Program-made: the position numbers and the translations under genes
Notes under the pieces: generated by a model
Told to the model about the DNA's origin: nothing
Seen by the model: only the letters and a program-made list of their open reading frames with translations
The model's database searches: none
In this document: piece after piece, positions 46,401-58,400 of the stretch
Layout: every line of letters starts with the position of its first letter
Numbering within the stretch: the first letter of the stretch is position 1
From: Dastarcus helophoroides
Lineage: Eukaryota > Arthropoda > Insecta > Coleoptera > Bothrideridae
Length of the DNA stretch: 64,000 nt
Assembly: GCA_028583605.1 (NCBI GenBank)
Contig: CM053331.1
Location: 37,029,783 to 37,093,782 of the forward strand
Direction of reading: 5' to 3'

Positions 46401-49400
46401 GGAATTTGTACTTTTGTTTCGAGATTACCGGAAATGTTTTATTTCTTTTAAATAAAAAATTAAAAATGAGTCACTCGGAGCTGAACCAAAAACCGAAAAC
46501 CGAAAAAAACCGTTATTTTTGTAGGAACGAAAATCGGAACTGAACCTATATAATTTTTTTTTCCGGAACGAAAACCGAAAACCGGAATGAGAATAATAAC
46601 GGTTCGACGCCCTGCTTAAATTTCTAAATTCCTAAATTTCCTTAATGCAATAAAACCAGGGCATCAAACCACTATTTTTTTCGTTCCGGTTTTCGGTTTT
46701 CGTTCCGGGAAAAAAACCATATCGGTTTTCGTTCCGACTTTGTGATTTTCCCAAATCAGTTCTAGTTTTTTTTTCTGAGGAATTACTGCGTACGTTTTCA
46801 TTGCATAGGAAATTCATTAAAAAAAACTCGACTCCCAACAAGTGGCACAAGCAAGTCACGCTCGATCACTAACTTTTGATTGCAGCCGAATACCCGTCAT
46901 TAAGTCGCGCCTCGAAGAAGGTAAATCACATGCGATACGACTAATCTATTGTGCGGTCTCGCAGGATACGCGTTAATTTTTTTTCCGGCTTTCTAACAAC
47001 GACATAATTCATCTCTTACCGGAATGTAAATTAGGAAGATGAGGAGGATGCCGGTGGTCAACATTTTCATGTGTTTCTCGGTACGAAGCCGCGCACTAAC
47101 TGCACTGCACAGCCTGCAGCAGAAATAATCTGAAGATTTTAAATAATTGCAATCGCATGCGTTCTTGTCTTGATGATGTTTTTTCGGGTATTAATTGTAG
47201 TACCAACAGATGGTTAATATATGAATGCTGATTGTAATTAGAGGAATTGTTAGAAGAGACAATGTTTGCTTTATAGGGAACATGGGTGACCGATTTATTA
47301 AGCAAAAGACAGAAGAGAAACCGTGTAACTAACTGATAAAGGTTTTTATTTATTTATATCGGCGTCGAGCGATGTATAAATTTAAATAATTATCTTGATG
47401 TTGAACGATTCATTTCTTCATGTAATTGCTTTATGAGGTGTCATTTATTATACCGCCGGATGCGAGTAATTAACCGAGGGCGTAAACTAGAAACTTAATA
47501 TTTGAAACCATTCCCTTTTTCCAGATAATAATAATAATAGTTTATTATATTTCAACAGAGTTTAGGCCCCAATTACAGAAACAAAATAAAAAATAAAAAT
47601 TGATGGGAGTAGATGCACTTGATCATAAGAAAAAATAAATAATTATCAATTATACAAAATAATTACCCGGAGAAAACACTAATTATTAGATAAATAAAGT
47701 AAATTAATTATAGGGAAATGTGGCTAAACGTCTCTTCGATAGTTTTTCTTAATTTGGCCCGACTGTCTGAATAGAAATCAAAACTGTCCGCAATACCATT
47801 AGCATATTTTGTGAGAATCACTAGCGGAGATCTGCCCATAGCTTTAGTACGACTATTCTCACAATAGAACATTTGTTTTGATCTTGCACTCTGTCTTGGC
47901 ACCAAAAAGTTAATCTTGGAAAGTAAGTCTGGACAATCTATACAATTATTGAGGAGTCCGTATAAGAAATTCATTCCATGTGTTATTCTTCGGGTTTGTA
48001 GACTGATAAAATTGAAGGGATTTAAAAGCACGTTATAGTCACAGCCTCTAGCTGGGTAGACACCATCTTGAATGAAACACAAAAATTTGAGGAAACGCCT
48101 TTGAATTGACTCTAACGCTGTGATATGAGTATTATATATTGGAAACCAGATAAGGGAGCCATATTCAAGACGTGTTAGTACTAGCGACTGAAATAATAAT
48201 GCTAAAGATTTCTTGTTTTTAAAATCCTTACAATTTCTACACAGAAAGCCATATGTTTTATATGCTGATGAAAGCGCCTCAGTAATGTGCAAAGCAAAGT
48301 TAAAACTACTATCCATAATAACTCCTAGATCCCTTATGGATTCACATCTGCTTAAAATGACACTATTAATTTCATACTCATGCTTGATTATATTGATTTT
48401 TCTCGAGTAGGAAACAACATTACATTTAGATATATTTAAAGAAAGCCGATTATCATTGCACCACTTAACAACAGCATCAATGTCTTTTTGAATTAATACA
48501 CAATCCTCATTAGAAGATACGGAACTAGAGAATTTTAAGTCATCTGCAAAAAGTAGTTTGGATGATTTTATAACAGAAACAATAACATTGATGAATAAGA
48601 CAAAGATCAAAGGACCGAGATTTGAGCCTTGTGGAACTACCGATGTTGGGCTGAACGTGTTAGATTTAAAATTTCGATATTTGACAAATTGCTCCCTATT
48701 TGTTAGGTATGACATAAAAAAGTATATCAGCCGGTCTGAAAATCCATAAAGTTGCAATTTTTGCAAGAGAATAAAATGATCAATTTGATCAAAGGCTTTT
48801 TGAAAGTCTGTGTATACACAATCAACTTGTCCATGACGGTCAATGATTTCAACCGCATACTGAGAGAAAGAAGCTAAATTTGTTACAGTAGATCCTTTCG
48901 CAACGAAACCATGCTGATTCTCATATATAAAAATTTTTATTAATACATGTATGCGCTTGTATAAAATCGACTCAAATATCTTTGCAAAGTTACAAAGTAA
49001 CGAAATTGGTCTGTAGTTGCTTATTTGCGTTGTAGTACCCTTTTTAAACACTGGAGTAATACATGCCTGTTTCCACAGCGACGGAAATTCAGATGTTTTT
49101 AGAGACAAATTAAATAGAATAGTGAGCGGTTTAGAAAACACGTTAGCACAATCTTTCAGCAGAAAGCTGGGAATGTCATCTGGTCCAGAAGTAAACTTAT
49201 CCTTTGACCGTTTTAGTGCCTCTAATATTTCAGCTTCAGTTATATTCAAAATAGACACTGTATCAGGAAAATGAGAGAAATATTTGGTAGCCGTATTATC
49301 TGAAATATGAGTGTTACTGGGTGTTATGTATACACTTTTAAAAAAAGTTGCAAACCCATCCACCCAATCTCTTGAGGAGTGGACAATTGTGCAGTACCAT

Positions 49401-52400
49401 AAGACATAACACCAGGAATTCTTGTTCTCCCTTTCTTTATTTGAATAAAAGACCAAAACTTTTTAGGATCATTGAAACTGCTATTCTGGACGTTCAAGAG
49501 ATATTCTTTGTAAGATTGGTCTGCTATTTTTTTGCATAATGCTCTATAATATTTAAAGTTCTCATATACATTGGAATTGCGAGTACGCTTATAATTTTTG
49601 TTTAAACTGCCTTTAAATTTTATTAAATTTATTAAATGGGAATCGAACCATGGTGGATAGCATGTACGACAATTTGATTTCTGTGTATATCTCGGAATAG
49701 CAGATTCGAATGTATTCGTCAGGATTTCGTAAAAGATAGAGCAAGCAATGTTCACATCATTCAATGTTTCCAGTATACTTCAGTCAATATTAGATAATAA
49801 ATCATATAGCATTAGGTAGTTCGCTTTTTTAAAATTAAATGATTGGGCTTGATAGCCTTGATGATTAACATCAAAATTAATAAACCGTTGACAAGATAGA
49901 GTAACATTAATGTCAAGCGCAGGATGATATGCATCTTCAGGAAATAAAGGAAATGTGGATTTCAGAACATGACAATTAAAACTTGATAATAATAAGTCCA
50001 ACAGCCTGTCGGGGGAATTTAATACATTATTGCATTGATGAAGGTCCTGAATTTGCATGAAATTCTTGATTGTCATAAAGTAGTTATCATTTGGGTTATT
50101 AAAGTTTCTAATATTGAAATCACCAATAATCATTAGTTTGTCACAGTTAAACTCAAAATTAGAGTGTTCAAGTAATTCAAAAAATAGCTCGTACTCAGCA
50201 ACTCTACAGGTTGGAGGTATATAAACAACCAAGACAAAGATCACTACATTAGAGTGCAAAGTAACTTTGACTCCACAAATATCAACTAAAGTAATTGCTT
50301 CAGTTATATAATTAAAATTAAGTTCAGAGGTTTGAAATTCATCAGAAATTGCGAGGAGGACACCACCTCCTTTAGCCACATTGAGAAAACTATATTCCCT
50401 GTCCTTACGAAACACTGTGAAATTATTAGGAAACAACTCATAGCATTGTATATCTGAATTGGCCACGTTTCAGTTAATGCAACTATTTCATAATTACATA
50501 ATAATAAATTGTTATAAAACAAAAGAATTTTGGATCGTAAACCTCTCACATTTTGATAGTATGTGTGAAGGGAAGTTATTTCGTAATCGGGGGGATTTAG
50601 TTTAAAGCCTTTCCGTTGGTAATCCTTGGAACGCCCTGGTTGTAAACAATCCTAAGATTAACTTCTCCATTAGCTGTTCTTGTATTTAATTCGTTTTTTA
50701 ATGCTTTGTATGCATTTTGTTGTTTTATGGTTTTGTCATATGAAAGTCTAATCCGTTTATATTGCTCATGGCTTCTCAAATTCTTAGCCAATTTAATAGT
50801 TTTTGAGACATCTGAATCAGTAGCCAGTATAATTCTTAGGGGCCTAGATGTATTGGTTTCTACGGCATGACCAAGTCTTTGTATTTCCAATTCTTCAGCG
50901 TTAATAGAAGGATTAATAACTCTCAATATATCCGATACCATGCGCCTGTCACGAATTAAGCTTTCTTGCTTCGAAATTCCCTGTTCCTCTTCTGCGTTAA
51001 AGATGATGATATTCGTAGCCCGTTTTTGTATTTCTGTAAATTCCCGCATCACGTCCTCAAACTCGAGGGAAGACTCATTTCTGGTTGCGATGGGTTGCGC
51101 TTCCTTTAATGCAGCAGTTTCCCTTTTTGAAAGCTTCAGTTCAATCTCTAATTTATCAATTCGATTATACAACATTTTTAACTCGTCCTGCATAGTTTGT
51201 CTTACTTCGGTTTTTTAAGTCACTTTTTGATAGCTCAAACTGGTTTTTTAATAAATTTTCTATAAAAGCAGCGGATAATGGTTGATCAGGGCTTTCAGGT
51301 TGAGTGCATTTCGGACAAGCCCAATTTATTTTTTCTTGAAGGATGAGACTAACTTCAGAAGTCCGTATATTTAGACATTTGGCATGTGAATATCTTTTGC
51401 AGATTGAGCATTTTAATGATTGGGGTTGTTGAAGTTACTGCAGCATTACATGCAAGACACGAGGCTGGCATGTTAATAATATAACAATAAGACTTATACG
51501 TAAAACAGAGCCAAATAGAATTGAAAATAAGTTATTTAGGTATTAGTAATATATTAATATAGTAAGGGGAGAGAATAACAGGGATACAATTCTTCACACC
51601 GACGGCACCAATCGTGGTGACTGACAGAATTGACAAACAAGAATGACCGCGGATAAGGTTATAGTGTACAAAGGAAGATTATCACTCACGCGATAAGTTT
51701 TTGTATAGAAGATTAACATATATCAAGAAATAAACTGATTAAATCGTAAATATTGTCTTTACCATACAATTGTTGCAAAGAGCGAAATTTTCAACTGACA
51801 GGATAGTAATTAACACTTTCACTAACAGTGTTATTAAGAGATTGGTTTGATATAAGCAAATTTTAATTGTAAGCAATTAAACAACACTAATTTCACTAAT
51901 AATATCAGTGCGTATTAAGAAAATACCGCATCATGTGCACCACTTCAACAGTCAACGATAATCAAACCTTGACGTTAAAATTTATTTATTTTTCTACAAA
52001 GTTTCAAACATCGCTCCTTCAAATAATTGATATTTCACGATTTAATATCCTTAAGATTCCAGAAAATATTTGGCACTTGGTGCATATGACTGGAGTGGAT
52101 TGTAAGTCGGAAAAAATATTGAATTTCATTTTTTTTTAATAAAAAGGATGCACTTTGTTTTCAAAGTAGTATAATAAGTAAGAAGTAAAAAAAGCTATTT
52201 AACAATGGAAAGCATAAACTTGCAGTTTGTAGAAAAAACGATCGAATTGGATGAATGAACGAACTGGAAGATTAAAAACTGGAATAATGATAAAAATATA
52301 ATTGTAGCAACAAATTAATAGTTAAAAGTCAAAATTTTGCGAAAAAAAATAGGGGGAATTTCGATCTTAAATTTTTAGATTGAAATTAAATTTATTTTAA

Positions 52401-55400
52401 TGCTACATATCTAAAAGAACCACAATTATTCGAGGATCAATGATAAGCAACCACTAGTTAATCATCGACTAATTAACCATATTGCTATACCGAATAAACG
52501 TAGTAAAACATGTTGTAATAACTCAGTCTGAGTTTAACTTGCGGTTAAATACATCGCGAGTGTATCAAAACGTATCTTCAGGTAAACATCATAATTACGC
52601 AAACAATTACACTTTCTTCAATTATTTTTTTGTGGCATCTAGAAAATAACCAATTTTCTGGTTGTAACACAGAAACCCGGATATATTATCATTATAGTGA
52701 TTATTGGAAGCTTTGCACAGCTCATCTACTGTAAATAGTTAAATAGTATCGAATTTCGTTGTTTAATTTGTTTCGATTGTTTGGCATTTATCTCCAGAAA
52801 TTTAGATTTTTTTAACTACATTAAGTTGTTATTAATAAGATTACGATTCTAACGACATATTATTGACGCAATAAAGAAACACATCGATTAATTTTAATGC
52901 GACTTAGCGCCAAACGTTCGAAAATTTGAATTGCTCTACGCTTAAAAAACAGTCAAATCATCTAATTAGATTGTTTGAGCATAATTTTATAAGAAAATAC
53001 TTTATCTTCTAGTGGTCATTTCATCAATCGGTTTGAGTATTTCCGACAGACAAAAATTTTAAAATCAATTTTATTAATACAAAAATTGAAATACAAATCT
53101 TGTCTACTGAAATCAAGAAAGATTTAAAAACACAACAAAAGTTGCTCTAACGAGTTTCGATAGCCAGTATCTCTCTGAAGATAATAACAGTCCGTTCAAA
53201 AAGTCCATAGGATGACACATAGATGGCGTTCCTAGAATTTTTTCCTTGTGATTTTTATTTAGTACTAACCTTCAAACGATACGTGTATAAATTTGACAGC
53301 AATCTGACTATTGATTGTGAGTAGGATGACACATAGATGGCGTTCCTAGAATTTTTTCCTTGTGATTTTTATTTAGTACTAACCTTCAAACGATACGTGT
53401 ATAAATTTGACAGCAATCTGACTATTGATTTGTGAGTTATAGTATTTTGTGTTGCTTCACACAAAATGCTATTTTTACTTTTGTTATTGAAAAAAAAATT
53501 TCGACTTTTCCTCCTCTAAATCCCGAGATTAAAGTCAAAATTTCGACTTTAGAATCAAAATTTCGACTTTAGAATCAAAATTTCGGAAATAAGTTGAAAT
53601 TTCTAGAAAAAAGCAGAAATTTCAATTCTTAAATCAAAATTTAACGAAATGTTATCAAGGCATCGATTAAAAAAAATGTTATTTAATGTTATTTTTTCTC
53701 GAAATCTCGACATTTTTCTCAAATTTCAACTTTTTTCTCGAAATATTTCGAAATGTCAATATTTTTTCTCGAAATGTCAACGTTTTTTTTCAAATTTCGA
53801 CTTTTTCCCGAAATTTTGACCTTAATATCAAAATTTCGACACTTTTCTCGAAATTTCGACTTTAAACTCAACATTTCGACTTTTTTCTGGAAATTATTTC
53901 GATTTTGTTCTAAAAATGTCCACTTTTCTCAAATTTCGACCTTTTTTCTCAAAATTTCGACTTTTTTCTTAAATTTCGACTTTTTTCTTAAAATTCGACT
54001 TTTTTCTGGAAATTATTTCGATTTTGTTCTGAAAATTTCAACTTTTTGAAATGTTACAAAGGCATAGAAAGGACATCGTTTAAAAAAATGTTATTTTAAG
54101 AAATTCCGACTTCTTTCCCAAGCTTCGATTTTCAGCTCAAAATTTCGACTTTTTTCTCAAAATTTTGACTTTTTTTCTCAAATTTCGACTTTTTTTTCTC
54201 AAAGTTTCGATTTTTTTTTCTCAAAATTTCGACTTTTTTCTTGATATTTTTACTTTTTTCGCGAAAATTTGACTTTTTCCTCAAATTTCGTTTTTGTTTC
54301 TCAAATTTCGACTTTTTTCTCAAAATTTTGACCTTAATATCGAAATTTCGAAATTTTTCTCGAAATTTCGACTTTGAACTCACTTTTGACTTTAATAACG
54401 AAATTTCGACTTTTTTTCTCCAAATTTCGACTTCTCTCGCAAATTTCGATTTTTGTCTCGAAATTTCGACTTTTTTATCGAAATCTCGACATTGTTCTCA
54501 AATTTCGACTTTTTCCCCAAAATATTTCGAAATTTCGATATTTTTTCTCGAAATTTCAACGTTTTTCGCAAATTTCGACTTTTTTCCCGAAATTTTGACC
54601 TTAATATCGAAATTTCGACACTTTTCTCGAAATTTCGACTTTAAACTCAACATTTCGACTTTTTTCTGGAAATTATTTCGATTTTGTTCTGAAAATGTCC
54701 ACTTTTCTCAAATTTCGATTTTTTTTCCCAAAATTTCGACCTTTTTCTTGAAATTTCGACTTTTTTCCTGAAATTTTGACTTTTTCCTCAAATTTCGTTT
54801 TTGTTTCTCAAATTTCGACTATTTTTCTCAAAATTTTGACTTTAATATCGAATTTTCGAAATTTCGACTTTGAACTCACTTTTGACTTTAATAACGAAAT
54901 TTCGACTTTTTTTCTCAAAATTTCGACTTTTTTCTTGAAATTTCGAGTTTTCGCGAAATTTTGACTTTTTCCTCAAATTTCATTTTTGTTTCTTCATTTT
55001 TTGTTTCTCAAATTTCGACTTTATTTCTCAAAATTTTGACCTTAACATCGAAATTTCGACATTTTTCTCGAAATTTCGACTTTGAACTCAATTTTGACTT
55101 TAATATCGAAATTTCGACTTTCTTTCTCCAAATTTCGACTTTTTTTCTCCAAATTTCGACTTTTCTGGCAAATTTCGATTTTTTTCTAGAAATTTCGACT
55201 TTTTTCTCGAAATCTCGAGATTTTTCGCAAATTTCGACTTTTTTCCCGAAATTTTGACCTTAATAATAAAATTTCGACACTTTTCTCGAAATTTCGACTT
55301 TTAACTCAACATTTCAACTTTTTTTTCCTAAAATTTCGACTTTTTTCTCAAAATTTTGAACTTAATATCGAAATTTCGAAATTTTTCTCGAAATTTCGAC

Positions 55401-58400
55401 TTTGAACTCACTTTTGACTTTAATATCGAAATTTCGACTTTTTTTCTAGAAATTTCGACATTTCTCGCAAATTTCGACTTTTTTCTCGAAATATTTCGAT
55501 ATTTTTGCTTGAAATGTCAACGTGTCAACGAAATTTTGACCTTAATATCGAAATGTCGACACTTTTCTCGAAATTTCGACTTTTAAACTCAACATTTCGA
55601 CTTGTTTCCCAAAATTTCGACTTTTTTCTTAAATTTCGACATTTTTCTCAAAATTCGACTTTTTTCTGGAAATTATTTCGATTTTGTTCTGAAAAATTCA
55701 ACTTTTTCGAAATGTAACAAAGGCATAGAAAGGACATCGATTAAAAAAAATGTTATTTTTAGAAATTTCGACTTTTTTCCCAAGCTTCGATTTTCAGCTC
55801 CAAATTTCGACACTTTTCTCGAAATTTCGGTTTTTTTTTCTCCAAATCTCGACCTTTTTTCTCAAAATTTCGACTCTTTTCTTAAATTTCGACTTTTTTC
55901 TCAAACTTCGACTTTTTTCTGGAAATTATTTCGATTTTGTTCTGAAAATTTCAATTTTTTCGAAATGTTACAAGGCATAGAAAAGACATCGATTAAAAAA
56001 TATGTTATTTTTCCCAAACTTCGATTTTAAGCTCGAAATTTTGATTTCTTTCTCAAAATTTCGACTTTTTTTTCTCATATTTCGACTTTTTCTCTCAAAA
56101 TTTTGACTTTTTTTCTTGAAATTTCGACTTTTTTCGCAAAATTTCGTTTTTTTTTTCTCAAATTTCAACTTTTTTCTTCAAATGTTGACCTTAATATCGA
56201 AATGTCGACATTTTTCGCTAAATTTCGTTTTTTTTTTCTCAAATTTCAACTTTTTTCTTCAAATTTTGACCTTAATATCGAAATGTCGACATATTTCTGG
56301 AAATTTTGACTTTAAAGTCAAAATTTCGACTTTATTTTCGAAATTTCGACTTTTCTTTTCAAAATTTCGACTCTTTTTTTCGAAAACTCCACTTTTTCTC
56401 AAATTACGACTTTTTTCTCGAAATTTCGACTTGAATCTGAAAATCTCGACTTTTTTTCTCGAAATTTGGTTTTTTTTTTCTCAATTTTCGATATTTTTCT
56501 CAAATTTCGATATTTTTCTCAAATATCGACTTTTTTCTCGAAATTTTGACCTTGATATCGAGATTTCGACATTTTCCTAAAAATTTCGACTTTTTTCTAC
56601 AAATTTCGACTTTTTTCTCAAACTTCGACTTTTTTCTCGGAATTTCGAGCTTATAAGGTCAAAATTTCGACTTTTTCCTCAAATTTCGACTTTTTTCTCG
56701 AAAATTTGATCTTAATCACGAAATTTCGATTTAAAACTCGACATTTCGACTTTTTTATCGAAATTTCAACTGTAATCTCGAAATTTCTAAAAAAAGATCA
56801 ACATTTGCTAATTAAAAATAGCAATTATTGGTCGCACCCTACTACCAACTGTCAAGATTGTTGGGAAAGAGGAGTGGTTGGACGTAATTGTTGTCTGCCT
56901 AATTTAACCATGGAGTCTGTTTATTATAGAGCGACTTATTCTTGAAAGTTTGAGAAAAAATTCGATATCAAAGTTGAAATTCTGAGATTGAAGTCGAAAT
57001 TTCGAGATTAATCTCGGAATTTTAGGAAAAAAGTAGAAATTTCAAGAAAAAAGTCGAACTTTCGAGAAAAAGGTAGAATTTTCGAGAAAAAGTCGAATTT
57101 TCTAGAAAAAAGTAGAAATTTTGAGTGTAAAGTCGAAATTTCGAGGTTAGAGCCGAAATTTCGAGTTTAAATCCGACATTTCCAGATAAAAGTCGAAATT
57201 TCAAGAAAAAAATCGAAATTTCGAAAAAAATCGAAATTTAGAGAGAAAAGTCGAAATCTCTAAAAATATTTTTTTAAATCAATGTCCTTTTTACGCCTTT
57301 GTAAAACGTCGAAATTTCGAATTTTTTCTCGAAAATTCTACTTAAACCTTGAAATGTCAAGAAAAAAGTTGAAATTTTGGGTAATAAAAAATTGAATTTA
57401 CTAAACGTATCCTAGTGTCAATATTAAATTGTAAAAGGGTTGGTGCTTAGAATATAGTCTTACATTCTAAGGGTTGGTGAGGCTTAACTGTCATCTGCCT
57501 AACTTAACCATAGAATAAGAAATTTCTACTTATCTTGAAATTTCGTGAAAAAAAAGTTGAAATTTCGAGATTAGAGCCGAAATTTCGAGTTTATTTAAGA
57601 AATTTCCTCAAAAAGAGTCGAAATTTGAAAAATAAAGTAGAAAATTCCATTTAATCTCGTAATTTCCAGTTTAATCTGGTAATTTCCAGTTTAATCTCGC
57701 AATTGCCAGTTTAAACTTTATATTTCTAAATATATTTTTATAAATGAATACCCTTTCTACATCTTTGTAAAAAACCAAAAATGCATAAGTAAAAAACAAA
57801 CCAGATAATAAATGTGTATCGGGTTTTTTTAATTAGGAATAAATAATTAAAATATAAATGAGTACTTAAGAAGACAGAACTTTCAAAATTAAACTACGAC
57901 AGTTCATCATTATCATTCAATTTTTCTTTTATTAGAAATATTTAAAAATTTCACCAACAAGGCGATTAATCGGAAATCGATTTTTCAGTACCCAATTTTA
58001 TCGGGAATCGATACTTTTGCTCACGATTCGAATCGATCCAAAAATCAATTATTTTAAAAAGGAATCGGCATCCCTAGACAGCAGTCGACGAACCGAATCC
58101 AAAGCGAGCAAAGACGCAACAGTCGGCGACGGTAAGGTGATGGCTTTTGTATTTTGGGATGCGAACGGAATAATATTCATCGACTATCTCTAAAAAGGAA
58201 CCACCAATCAACACCGACTATTATTGTGCACTTTTGGATCGATTGCAGGCTGAAGTCGCAAAGAAACGGGCACATTTGCAAAAGAAAAAAGTGTTGTTTC
58301 ACTAAGACAATGCACCGTATCACAAATCGATGAAAACGATGGCAAAATTAAATGAATTGGGCTTCGAATTGCTTACCCGTCCACCGTATTCTCCAGATTT

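Larger units (their letters stand above)
47526..51480 (-). mobile_element. CR1/Jockey-superfamily non-LTR retrotransposon
   Basis: On the minus strand the order is ORF1 (51471-50597), ORF2 with endonuclease and reverse transcriptase (about 50545-47708), a short 3' UTR and a tail of attattattatt units at about 47526-47545. ORF1 with a PHD-type finger plus ORF2 with an EEP endonuclease is usual for the CR1/Jockey group. The 5' end is not defined and may reach about 51650. Frameshifts in both ORFs show it is dead but fairly young. Confidence 0.85.

Noticed and set aside
53753..56580. Many 60-176 codon open frames rich in Phe, Ser and Lys
   Set aside because: All are translations of the TCGAAATTTCGA satellite. 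The biased words avoid stops in several frames at once.
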